Shown: in pieces, positions 1 through 4,985 of the stretch
Numbering within the stretch: position 1 is the first letter of the stretch
Layout: each line of letters begins with the position of its first letter
DNA from: Octadecabacter sp.
GTDB taxonomy: Bacteria; Pseudomonadota; Alphaproteobacteria; Rhodobacterales; Rhodobacteraceae
Length of the DNA: 5,064 bases
Assembly (NCBI GenBank): GCA_003533975.1
Contig: DQCL01000086.1
Location: forward strand, 1 to 5,064
Direction of reading: 5' to 3'
The notes under the pieces: generated by a model
What the model saw: the letters and a program-made list of their open reading frames with translations, nothing else
Databases searched by the model: none
What the model was told of the DNA's origin: nothing
Position numbers and translations under genes: made by a program

Positions 1-167
1 GGCATTTGGCCGCCTTCGTAGCCGCCAATAGCAACACCGGAACGGGATTTTTGACCTTTGATACCACGGCCACCCATTTTACCGGTGCCGGAACCCGGGC
101 CACGGCCTACGCGCTTGCGTGGTTTTGTGGCGCCTGGATTGTCGTGAAGTTCGTTAAGTTTAACCAT
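1..167 (-). CDS. rplO: Large ribosomal subunit protein uL15 (N-terminal 55 residues, cut by left edge)
   Basis: L15 is a late-assembling protein of the 50S subunit that contacts 23S rRNA. The visible part begins [15 protein letters not shown] and continues with the basic, glycine-rich N-terminal extension typical of bacterial L15 ([14 protein letters not shown], then [13 protein letters not shown] near residues 32-44 and GGYEGGQM at 48-55). This part of L15 has little fold of its own and threads into rRNA. The ATG at 167 is preceded by AAGGAG at 176-181 with an 8-base spacer, which fixes the start. The C-terminal domain lies beyond the window. In most bacteria rplO directly follows rpmD, but here about 3 kb carrying four genes separates them, and rplO seems to have its own promoter upstream. 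Identification is secure. Confidence 0.97.
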   Translation of the reverse strand, partial: MVKLNELHDNPGATKPRKRVGRGPGSGTGKMGGRGIKGQKSRSGVAIGGYEGGQM

Positions 168-233
168 GTCGCTGTCTCCTTGCCGGAAGACCTAACCCAG
201 CGACGGGAAAGGCACGCGGCGTGTTTCGATTCT

Positions 234-251
234 TGGCCGGAAAGATGGCCA
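234..251 (-). other. Inverted repeat at the 5' end of the predicted rplO leader
   Basis: The arms TGGCC and GGCCA (minus strand, 251-247 and 238-234) enclose an 8-base loop. If transcription starts near 252, this hairpin sits almost at the 5' end of the mRNA, where such structures often stabilise transcripts. The stem is only 5 bp, so chance is possible. A second small repeat, CACG-CCG-CGTG, lies at 213-223 in the same leader. I recognise no known ribosomal-protein autoregulatory motif. Confidence 0.3.
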
Positions 252-258
252 CTGGCGG

Positions 259-287
259 CGTATAGGAGATTGTGGGGAGTGGGGCAA
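259..287 (-). promoter_or_regulatory. Candidate sigma70 promoter for rplO
   Basis: On the minus strand, TTGCCC (287-282) is followed after exactly 17 bases by TATACG (264-259). The -35 matches consensus at its first three bases and the -10 at its TATA core. The predicted start near 252 leaves an untranslated leader of about 85 bases before rplO. The -35 begins three bases after the brnA stop codon. A promoter is expected here because a terminator follows rpmD and rplO is cut off from the upstream spc genes. This is a pattern-based call without experimental support. Confidence 0.5.
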
Positions 288-289
288 GT

Positions 290-571
290 CTAGTCTTGGT
301 CGCGGGCCTTCTGGGCTTCAACGTAAGACTTCAGGACTGCGTGCATTCGAGTCAGGTGACCTTTACCTTGGGCCCTGAAGTAATCGAGCACCTCGGGGTC
401 AACGCGTAGGCTAATAGCTTGCTTAACTTGCGGAAGAACCAGTTCGGAGTCATCCCAGAAACCATCAGGGAGCTCGGGAGACTGTTCCGACGGAGCCTTG
501 TTCGGGCGCAATTCTCCCCGTTCATTCTTGGCCTGAATCTCTTCCAGAGACATACGTGTGATATTGCTCAT
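290..571 (-). CDS. brnA: BrnA family antitoxin of a type II BrnT/BrnA module
   Basis: This 93-residue protein matches the BrnA family layout. It has an N-terminal MSNITRMSLEEIQA segment, a variable acidic, proline-rich middle (about residues 20-45), and a C-terminal ribbon-helix-helix-like domain (about residues 50-86: QAISLRVDPEVLDYF, RAQGKGHLTRMHAVLKSYV). In the Brucella system BrnA binds DNA through this domain and neutralises BrnT, and the pair represses its own promoter. Typical family members read GKGYQTRINAVLRSYV; this one has HLTRMHAVLK, a modest divergence. The start at 571 is served by AAGGAGG about 11 bases upstream, inside the brnT coding sequence. A later Met (residue 7) is possible but lacks a comparable site. 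The reading frame overlaps brnT by 50 bases, implying translational coupling. Its stop lies just before the predicted rplO promoter, with no terminator in between. Confidence 0.9.
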   Translation of the reverse strand: MSNITRMSLEEIQAKNERGELRPNKAPSEQSPELPDGFWDDSELVLPQVKQAISLRVDPEVLDYFRAQGKGHLTRMHAVLKSYVEAQKARDQD

Positions 572-815
572 GTTCTTTGCGGCCTCCTTGCCACGCTGAA
601 ATCAATCGCCGCGCACCATTGCGCCACGTGTAGGTAACGACCATGACATCACCCGCGAATTCGCCCATCGCAATGATGCGCTCTTCGCCGTAATCTTTAC
701 GTGTATCAATTCGCTCCCAAACGGGCCCTGCAAAAATGGCCGCAGCTCTCTCAAAGTCAACGCCGTGTTTTTCGTAGTTTAAATCCCGCTTTGCCTCGTT
801 CCAGTCGAACTTCAT
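522..815 (-). CDS. brnT: BrnT family ribonuclease toxin
   Basis: This 97-residue protein fits the BrnT family, RelE-like-fold endoribonucleases that stop translation when freed from BrnA. Recognisable parts are the N-terminal FDWNEAKRDLNYEKHGVDFE (residues 3-22; compare family W/D-x-x-K...KHGV/I-x-F), the central DYGEERIIAMGEF (about 41-53), the strand MVVTYTWRNGARRLISA (about 57-73) and the C-terminal RKEHEQYHTY. At residue 74, where most relatives have Arg in an IISAR-type motif, this protein has Trp (LISAWQGG), and the RKER-type motif reads RKEH. The toxin may therefore be weakened, or may be a variant subgroup. The C-terminus overlaps brnA by 50 bases and holds the antitoxin's Shine-Dalgarno sequence. 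The ATG at 815 has AGGAG 8 bases upstream. A strong promoter and likely operator lie between this gene and ilvA. Confidence 0.88.
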   Translation of the reverse strand: MKFDWNEAKRDLNYEKHGVDFERAAAIFAGPVWERIDTRKDYGEERIIAMGEFAGDVMVVTYTWRNGARRLISAWQGGRKEHEQYHTYVSGRDSGQE

Positions 816-818
816 TAG

Positions 819-828
819 AGGAGCTCCT
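819..828 (-). promoter_or_regulatory. brnT ribosome binding site embedded in a 10-bp palindrome
   Basis: AGGAGCTCCT is a perfect palindrome ending 3 bases before the brnT ATG. Its first half, AGGAG, is the apparent Shine-Dalgarno sequence with 8-base spacing. As RNA it cannot fold tightly on itself because it has no loop, but it could pair between transcripts or serve as a DNA-binding site. Function is not shown. Confidence 0.4.
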
Positions 829-872
829 GAGCCTTTTGTCAGTTTTCATCGGTTTGTCCTCTTGGGCTTATT

Positions 873-905
873 GGTTGTCTTGTATATACATTTCGCAATA
901 CAACC
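873..905 (-). promoter_or_regulatory. Nested inverted repeats over the brnTA promoter, likely BrnA operator
   Basis: Three overlapping symmetric elements cover the spacer, the -10 and the predicted start: GGTTGT (905-900) with ACAACC (878-873); TTGTAT (903-898) with ATACAA (885-880); and the perfect palindrome TGTATATACA (890-881). BrnA is known to repress its own promoter in Brucella, and ribbon-helix-helix repressors bind short symmetric half-sites. The operator call follows from this position and symmetry; which repeat is actually bound cannot be told from sequence. Confidence 0.5.
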
Positions 906-911
906 TGTCAA
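883..911 (-). promoter_or_regulatory. sigma70 promoter of brnTA
   Basis: The minus strand shows a perfect TTGACA -35 box (911-906), a 17-base spacer, and TATATA (888-883) as the -10. This is the best promoter match in the window. The predicted start near 876 gives a leader of about 60 bases before brnT. The -35 lies 7 bases after the ilvA stop codon, so brnTA can be expressed independently of ilvA. Confidence 0.75.
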
Positions 912-918
912 GCCAAGC

Positions 919-2139
919 TTATACCCCACGATCCGTTCGCACCTTGAACCCCTGCCCGCGCAGAGTTCCGACGATCGCTTCGACGTGCCCGATGTCGCGG
1001 GCTTCGATGACCACGTCCAGTTCCGCCTGCTTCAGCGAAACCGATTGCATCATGCGTTGGTGGATGACTTCGACGACGTTGGCGCCGGTTTCGCCAATAA
1101 TACGTGAAATATCCGCCAATTGCCCCGGCGTATCGTCAATTTCGAATGTCAGGCGGGTGATACGGCCGTCACGGACGAGGCCGCGCAGGATCAGGGTGGA
1201 CAGCAAGCGGCTGTCGATGTTGCCGCCGCAGATCACGAGGCCGACCTTTTTGCCTCGGTAGGCTTCAAGGTTGTTCTTGATGACGGCCAGTCCCGCACCG
1301 GGCGCACCTTCAGCGACCAGTTTTTCAGCAGAGAGCAAATCAAACACGGCGTCTTCAATGTCAGCTTCACTCGCCACATCGACGCGATCTACCAGTGTTT
1401 TAATGATCTCGATGTTCGCTGTAGCGGGCGCTTTGACGGCGATCCCTTCGGCGAGGGTCGCACCCGCGAAGTGGGTGGGGGTCCCGTCGACCGCCGATTT
1501 CACAGCATCAAAAATCTCCGCCTGTGCGCCGATGATCTGAACCTCTGGCTTCACCGATTTTGCCGCGACAGCCATGCCTGCAATCAGACCACCGCCCCCA
1601 ACAGGAACGATGATGACATCAAGGTCAGGCATATCCTCGAGCATTTCGAGGGCAACAGTCCCTTGCCCAGCCGCCACGACCGGATCATCGAACGGGTGAA
1701 TGAACGTCAGCCCATCCTTTTCTGCCAGATCGAGCGTGAATTGTACGGAATCGTCAAAACCCGTGCCATGCTGGATGACCTTCGCCCCGAAATCTTCTGT
1801 GCGTTTGACTTTGTTAAAGGGGGTGCCTTCGGGCATGATGATCGTGGAGGCAATGCCAAGGCGCGTCGCGTGGTAGGCCACACCTTGTGCGTGGTTGCCC
1901 GCACTACAGGCAATAACGCCTGCCTGTTTCTGCGCATCCGTCAGTGTCAGCAGCTTCGCCAACGCGCCGCGGGCTTTGAACGCGTTGGTGTGCTGCAGGT
2001 TCTCTAGCTTGAGATACAGATCGATCCCGAGCTGCATCGACAAACGGGTCGCGTGGATGGTCGGTGTGCGAATGGTCGCATCGCGGATCGCGCTGTAGGT
2101 TTGCTGGATCAGCTCAGGGGTCAGGGTCACACGGGCCAT
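919..2139 (-). CDS. ilvA: Threonine ammonia-lyase (threonine dehydratase), ACT-domain type
   Basis: This 406-residue PLP enzyme deaminates L-threonine to 2-oxobutanoate and ammonia, the entry step to isoleucine, and may also act on serine. The fold-type II catalytic domain covers roughly residues 5-320. It contains the Schiff-base lysine in NAFKARGA (Lys55), the SAGNHAQG substrate loop (79-86), the GGGGL phosphate-binding loop (181-185) and CGGNID near the C-terminal side of the active site (304-309). A single ACT domain follows (about 328-404, beginning RLTFEIDDTPGQLADIS), the usual place for amino-acid effectors. Length and layout fit the shorter single-ACT class rather than the two-ACT biosynthetic E. 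coli IlvA of about 514 residues. Whether its role is biosynthetic or degradative is therefore open, and the symbol is provisional. The ATG at 2139 has AAGGA at 2149-2153. It follows ppk2 by 67 bases on the same strand and could be co-transcribed with it. Confidence 0.93.
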   Translation of the reverse strand: MARVTLTPELIQQTYSAIRDATIRTPTIHATRLSMQLGIDLYLKLENLQHTNAFKARGALAKLLTLTDAQKQAGVIACSAGNHAQGVAYHATRLGIASTIIMPEGTPFNKVKRTEDFGAKVIQHGTGFDDSVQFTLDLAEKDGLTFIHPFDDPVVAAGQGTVALEMLEDMPDLDVIIVPVGGGGLIAGMAVAAKSVKPEVQIIGAQAEIFDAVKSAVDGTPTHFAGATLAEGIAVKAPATANIEIIKTLVDRVDVASEADIEDAVFDLLSAEKLVAEGAPGAGLAVIKNNLEAYRGKKVGLVICGGNIDSRLLSTLILRGLVRDGRITRLTFEIDDTPGQLADISRIIGETGANVVEVIHQRMMQSVSLKQAELDVVIEARDIGHVEAIVGTLRGQGFKVRTDRGV

Positions 2140-2206
2140 TTGGGCGCATCCTTTTGCGAAACGGTCCGTGGACTTTCGGTCGTCACCCTGCCCCTGTCAA
2201 CGCGCG

Positions 2207-3067
2207 TTAGCTGCGCTTTTGCTCAGGGTGAAGGGATGTCGCCAGAATGTGGTCCGTCTGGTGTAAGATATGGCTGGCTTGCCCAACAATTTGGCCGTCC
2301 GGTTGCCCCACAATATTGGTGTCTTTCTCGGGATAGTCCAAGTTCGCCAAGAAGTGGCGCATACAAGCAAGGCGCGCGCGCTTTTTGTCGTCCGACTTGA
2401 TCACAGTCCAAGGCGCATCGGCGGTGTCTGTGTAGAAGAACATCGCTTCTTTGGCCTCGGTGTAGTCTTCCCACTTGTCGAGGCTGGCTTTGTCGATTGG
2501 GCTAAGCTTCCAGCGTTTGAGCGGATCAGTTTCGCGGGATTTAAAGCGGCTCGCTTGTTCGTCCTGTGTGACCGAGAACCAGTATTTATAGAGGTGAATG
2601 CCGGAGCGCGTGAGCATGCGTTCAAATTCGGGCGTCTGGCGCATGAACTCGAGGTATTCATGCGGTTCGCAGAACCCCATGACCCGCTCAACGCCTGCGC
2701 GGTTGTACCAAGAACGGTCATAGAGCACGATTTCGCCAGAGCTGGGCAGGTGCTTGATATAGCGCTGAAAGAACCACTGTCCGCGTTCTTCGTCGGTGGG
2801 TTTATTAAGCGCGACAACGCGGGCGCTTCGAGGGTTCATATGTTCGGTGAACCGTTTGATCGCGCCACCCTTGCCGGCCGCATCACGACCTTCAAACAAC
2901 ATCACAAACCGCTGACCCGTCTCGGCGGCCCAGTGCTGGACCTTAAGCAACTCAGCCTGAAGGTCGGCCTTCTGTTTCTCATACTCGCCGCGCTTCATGC
3001 GATCTGAGTATGGGTACTTGCCTTTTTCAAAGCCGATGAGCGTGGAACCGTTCGTTGTGTCTGTCAT
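2207..3067 (-). CDS. ppk2: Polyphosphate kinase 2, class I (single-domain)
   Basis: PPK2 enzymes transfer phosphate between inorganic polyphosphate and nucleotides; class I members mainly make NTP from NDP. The 286-residue product has the family P-loop fold: Walker A GRDAAGKGG at about residues 60-68, preceded by FVMLFE; KRFTEHMNPRSARVVAL (71-87); a Walker B-type segment EIVLYDRSWYNR (112-123); and the lid region KSRETDPLKRWKLSP (176-190), then WEDYTEAKEAMFFYTDT (199-215). One kinase domain of this length fits class I rather than tandem-domain class III-type proteins. I chose the ATG at 3067 because AAGAGG lies 6 bases upstream. An in-frame GTG at 3088 would add 7 residues but has no good ribosome site and would lie at or before the predicted transcription start. 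Upstream are the rpmD terminator and an FNR-like site; ilvA follows downstream. It is unusual to find it inside the spc region. Confidence 0.94.
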   Translation of the reverse strand: MTDTTNGSTLIGFEKGKYPYSDRMKRGEYEKQKADLQAELLKVQHWAAETGQRFVMLFEGRDAAGKGGAIKRFTEHMNPRSARVVALNKPTDEERGQWFFQRYIKHLPSSGEIVLYDRSWYNRAGVERVMGFCEPHEYLEFMRQTPEFERMLTRSGIHLYKYWFSVTQDEQASRFKSRETDPLKRWKLSPIDKASLDKWEDYTEAKEAMFFYTDTADAPWTVIKSDDKKRARLACMRHFLANLDYPEKDTNIVGQPDGQIVGQASHILHQTDHILATSLHPEQKRS

Positions 3068-3093
3068 GTAATGCCTCTTGTTGTTCACATACC

Positions 3094-3134
3094 GTTAAAC
3101 ACATTGGCAAAAACACGTCTCTGACCCAGATCAA
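3094..3134 (-). promoter_or_regulatory. FNR/Crp-type site with class II promoter geometry upstream of ppk2
   Basis: The minus strand carries TTGATCTGGGTCAG at 3134-3121. This matches the FNR-family consensus TTGAT-N4-ATCAA at 8 of 10 fixed positions, and TTGA-N6-TCAA at 7 of 8. Downstream, TTTAAC (3099-3094) is a plausible -10, giving a start near 3087. The site is then centred about 40.5 bases upstream, close to the -41.5 of class II FNR-activated promoters. The upstream arm of the site is the better one, and no good -35 is present, as expected for an activated promoter. The leader would be only about 20 bases, enough to include the ppk2 Shine-Dalgarno sequence. The regulator's identity (FnrL, Dnr or another Crp-family member) is inference. 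Confidence 0.45.
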
Positions 3135-3152
3135 ACTACGGCTCAGAATAGC

Positions 3153-3183
3153 AAAACGCCCCACTCGTGAGAGCAGGGCGTTT
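3153..3183 (-). terminator. Intrinsic terminator after rpmD
   Basis: On the minus strand the arms AAACGCCC and GGGCGTTT (3183-3176 and 3161-3154) form an 8-bp stem. It continues inward through U-G and G-U wobble pairs and CTC/GAG to a UCAC tetraloop, giving 13 pairs in all. A TTTT run ends the hairpin at 3153. The wobble pairs exist only in the minus-strand RNA, which supports action on the ribosomal protein transcript. The hairpin starts about 24 bases after the rpmD stop. The U-run is short, so some read-through into ppk2 is possible. Confidence 0.75.
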
Positions 3184-3206
3184 CAAAACTGGTATCGAAA
3201 GAGGGG

Positions 3207-3395
3207 TTAGCCCTTCTCTTCGATGATCTCCACCATGTGTGGGATCTTTGCGACCATGCCGCGTATGGAAGGTGTGTCTTCCAGTTCACGGGTTTTATAC
3301 ATTTTGTTCAGGCCAAGACCGATCAGCGTTTGCTTTTGGTCTGCAGCACGGCGGATCGGGGAACCGATCTGTTTTACAACGATAGTTTTAGCCAT
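3207..3395 (-). CDS. rpmD: Large ribosomal subunit protein uL30
   Basis: L30 is a small 50S protein that binds 23S rRNA. The 62-residue sequence has the normal bacterial length and motifs: [14 protein letters not shown] at residues 3-16, a conserved [22 protein letters not shown] block from 20 to 41, and [14 protein letters not shown] at 45-58. The ATG at 3395 lies 2 bases after the rpsE stop. Its Shine-Dalgarno sequence AGGAGG (3403-3408) sits within the last codons of rpsE, so the two are translationally coupled. It is the last spc gene before the terminator; rplO does not follow directly. Confidence 0.97.
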   Translation of the reverse strand: MAKTIVVKQIGSPIRRAADQKQTLIGLGLNKMYKTRELEDTPSIRGMVAKIPHMVEIIEEKG

Positions 3396-3397
3396 GA

Positions 3398-3964
3398 TTA
3401 GGCCTCCTCAACTTCAGCTGCTGCTGGCGCATCGTCGCGCTTTGGCAGGATGTCAGCAACTTTTTTGCCGCGACGCTGAGCAACAGAACGAGGGGATGCC
3501 TCTTTCTTGAGGCCGTCAATCGTAGCGCGGATCATGTTGTATGGGTTGGATGAGCCGATGGACTTCGCAACGATGTCCTGAATGCCGAGCATTTCGAACA
3601 CAGCACGCATTGGACCACCTGCGATGATACCAGTACCCTGTGGAGCAGTGCGCATAACAACGCGGCCTGCACCGTGGCGACCGTTCATGTCGTGGTGCAA
3701 TGTGCGGCCTTCTTTAAGCTGCACGCGGATCATCTGACGCTTGGCTTGCTCAGTGGCTTTACGGATCGCTTCAGGAACTTCCTTAGCTTTACCTTTGCCG
3801 AAACCGACGCGGCCTTTTTGGTCGCCAACAACGACGAGTGCGGCGAAACCAAAGCGCTTACCACCCTTAACGGTCTTGGACACACGGTTGATCGCTACGA
3901 GGCGATCCTGGAATTCTGGAGTTTCTTCGCGACGGTTGCCGCCACGTTGGTTGTCTCGAGCCAT
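3398..3964 (-). CDS. rpsE: Small ribosomal subunit protein uS5
   Basis: S5 binds 16S rRNA in the 30S subunit and contributes to decoding accuracy and mRNA unwinding at the entry channel. The 188-residue protein contains the S5 signature [20 protein letters not shown] (residues 35-54) with [13 protein letters not shown] next to it in the N-terminal double-stranded-RNA-binding domain. The C-terminal S5 domain has [19 protein letters not shown] (110-128) and [13 protein letters not shown] (136-148). A short polar N-terminal extension (about 1-15) and an Ala/Glu-rich tail (178-188) are within normal alphaproteobacterial variation. The ATG at 3964 has a strong AAGGAGG (3970-3976) 5 bases away. It is separated from rplR by 115 bases that contain stem-loops, which is unusually long for this operon. 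Confidence 0.97.
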   Translation of the reverse strand: MARDNQRGGNRREETPEFQDRLVAINRVSKTVKGGKRFGFAALVVVGDQKGRVGFGKGKAKEVPEAIRKATEQAKRQMIRVQLKEGRTLHHDMNGRHGAGRVVMRTAPQGTGIIAGGPMRAVFEMLGIQDIVAKSIGSSNPYNMIRATIDGLKKEASPRSVAQRRGKKVADILPKRDDAPAAAEVEEA

Positions 3965-3985
3965 GAGGCCCTCCTTGATTTGGGT

Positions 3986-3999
3986 GGCGCCGCAGCGCC
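3986..3999 (-). other. Short hairpin with UNCG tetraloop upstream of rpsE
   Basis: On the minus strand GGCGC and GCGCC (3999-3995, 3990-3986) form 5 GC pairs closing a UGCG loop with a C-G closing pair. This is the extra-stable cUNCGg tetraloop class. It ends 9 bases before the AAGGAGG of rpsE, so it could influence ribosome access. The stem is short and the function is unknown. Confidence 0.4.
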
Positions 4000-4040
4000 G
4001 TTCATATCAATCCTAGTGGGCAAATGCCCCTGGATCATCG

Positions 4041-4070
4041 GAAGGGCCACACGTTGCCGTGCAGCCCTTC
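4041..4070 (-). other. Intercistronic stem-loop with GNRA tetraloop between rplR and rpsE
   Basis: In the minus-strand RNA the left arm GAAGGGC-UG-CACG (4070-4058) pairs with CGUG-UG-GCCCUUC (4053-4041) around a GCAA tetraloop. This gives 13 continuous pairs including a tandem U-G/G-U step. The plus strand would have mismatches at that step, so the structure belongs to the spc mRNA. It begins 9 bases after the rplR stop. No U-run follows, so it is not a standard terminator. An RNA processing or stability element, or a protein-binding site, is more likely. Confidence 0.6.
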
Positions 4071-4079
4071 TCAAGTCGT

Positions 4080-4439
4080 TTAGATCTTCAAGCCACCTTC
4101 ACGCGCAGCTTCGGCCAAGGCCTTCACTTTGCCGTGGAACAAGAAACCGCCACGGTCGAAGTAGGCTTCGGTCACGCCGGCCTTCTTCGCACGTTCTGCG
4201 ATTGCTGTGCCAATCTTGGCAGCAGCTTCGACGTTGTTCTTGCCAACGACGCCCAGTGCCTTCTCGAGAGAAGACGCAGAAGCGAGCGTTACGCCGTTCA
4301 CATCGTCGATCAGCTGTACGCTGATGTTCTTGGAGGAGCGGTGAACGGAAAGACGCGGACGTCCTGCGTTTACCTTGCGAAGTTTGTTCCGAACGCGCAG
4401 GCGGCGTTTGATGAACAATTGACGTTTTGTGTTTGCCAT
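4080..4439 (-). CDS. rplR: Large ribosomal subunit protein uL18
   Basis: L18 binds 5S rRNA and helps anchor it in the central protuberance of the 50S subunit. The 119-residue product has the standard length. A basic N-terminus ([18 protein letters not shown], 5-22) is followed by [21 protein letters not shown] (26-46) and the conserved C-terminal block beginning [20 protein letters not shown] (94-113), ending GGLKI. The ATG at 4439 starts 5 bases after the rplF stop. AAGAGG (4448-4453), within the end of rplF, serves as its ribosome site with 8-base spacing, consistent with coupled translation. Confidence 0.97.
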   Translation of the reverse strand: MANTKRQLFIKRRLRVRNKLRKVNAGRPRLSVHRSSKNISVQLIDDVNGVTLASASSLEKALGVVGKNNVEAAAKIGTAIAERAKKAGVTEAYFDRGGFLFHGKVKALAEAAREGGLKI

Positions 4440-4444
4440 CGTTC

Positions 4445-4975
4445 TTACCTCTTGCCTTCTTTGCGGAAGATATACTCGTCCACATATTTGATGCCCTTGC
4501 CTTTGTAAGGCTCAGGCTTGCGCCATTCGCGGATGTTTGCGGCAACTTGACCAACTTGCTGTTGGTCAGCGCCTTCCACGATGATGATCGTTGGCTTTGG
4601 AGCTGTGACTGTAACGCCAGCAGGTACTTCAAAGTCCACGTCGTGGGAGTAACCGAGGTTCAGCTTCAGGGTGTTGCCCTGCATCTGAGCGCGGTAACCA
4701 ACGCCGTTGATCTCAAGCTCTTTTTTGAAGCCGTCAGTCACACCGGTCACAAGGTTCTGAACCTGTGTACGGGACATGCCCCACTGCTGCTTCGCACGCT
4801 TGGACTTGCCACGCGGCGTTACAGAAACGGCACCGTCTTCAACAGTCAACGTAACGTCGTCTGTTGCTGTGAAGGAACGAGTGCCTTTCGGCCCCTTAAC
4901 TTCGACTGTTTGGCCGGACACAGAAGCAGTAACGCCATCTGGAAGACCGACTGGTTTTTTACCAATACGAGACAT
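4445..4975 (-). CDS. rplF: Large ribosomal subunit protein uL6
   Basis: L6 consists of two related RNA-binding domains near the GTPase-associated centre of the 50S subunit. The 176-residue protein starts [15 protein letters not shown], which is characteristic. The first domain runs to about residue 80 and includes VEVKGPKGT. The second carries [20 protein letters not shown] (91-110) and the C-terminal L6 signature [14 protein letters not shown] (154-167). I chose the ATG at 4975 because AAGGAG (4982-4987) lies 6 bases upstream and the protein then begins at the conserved MSRIGK. An upstream in-frame start at 5041 would add 22 non-homologous residues and overlap rpsH. The ribosome site overlaps the rpsH stop codon. 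Confidence 0.98.
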   Translation of the reverse strand: MSRIGKKPVGLPDGVTASVSGQTVEVKGPKGTRSFTATDDVTLTVEDGAVSVTPRGKSKRAKQQWGMSRTQVQNLVTGVTDGFKKELEINGVGYRAQMQGNTLKLNLGYSHDVDFEVPAGVTVTAPKPTIIIVEGADQQQVGQVAANIREWRKPEPYKGKGIKYVDEYIFRKEGKR

Positions 4976-4985
4976 CGTTTTCTCC

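Noticed and set aside
290..911. brnTA as a recent mobile insertion
   Set aside because: No terminal repeats, target duplications, integrase or clear composition break in the coding part were seen; only the promoter region is AT-rich, as promoters often are.
701..1261. 186-residue plus-strand frame spanning the brnT promoter and the end of ilvA
   Set aside because: It is Ser/Arg-rich with no domain, and crosses a promoter and two genes on the opposite strand; composition suggests a shadow.
1120..2007. 295-residue open frame on the plus strand opposite ilvA
   Set aside because: It is antisense to a well-supported PLP enzyme, shows no recognisable domain and no convincing ribosome site; long antisense frames are common opposite GC-rich coding sequence.
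2195..2200. Perfect TTGACA on the minus strand between ppk2 and ilvA, as a possible ilvA promoter
   Set aside because: The hexamer at 17-base spacing is GAAAGT, a poor -10, and nearby spacings are no better; a -35 match alone is not enough, so co-transcription with ppk2 is at least as likely.
2270..3007. 245-residue open frame on the plus strand opposite ppk2
   Set aside because: It lies wholly within the conserved kinase gene on the other strand and has no family features, so it is a shadow frame.
3068..3088. GTG start for ppk2 at 3088, adding seven residues
   Set aside because: There is no good ribosome site in front of it, the predicted transcription start falls at or after it, and the ATG at 3067 has AAGAGG at ideal spacing.
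3895..4005. Possible 36-codon upstream frame starting at ATG 4005 and overlapping the start of rpsE
   Set aside because: The ribosome site is weak, the frame contains the UNCG hairpin and the rpsE Shine-Dalgarno sequence, and the peptide resembles nothing known to me.
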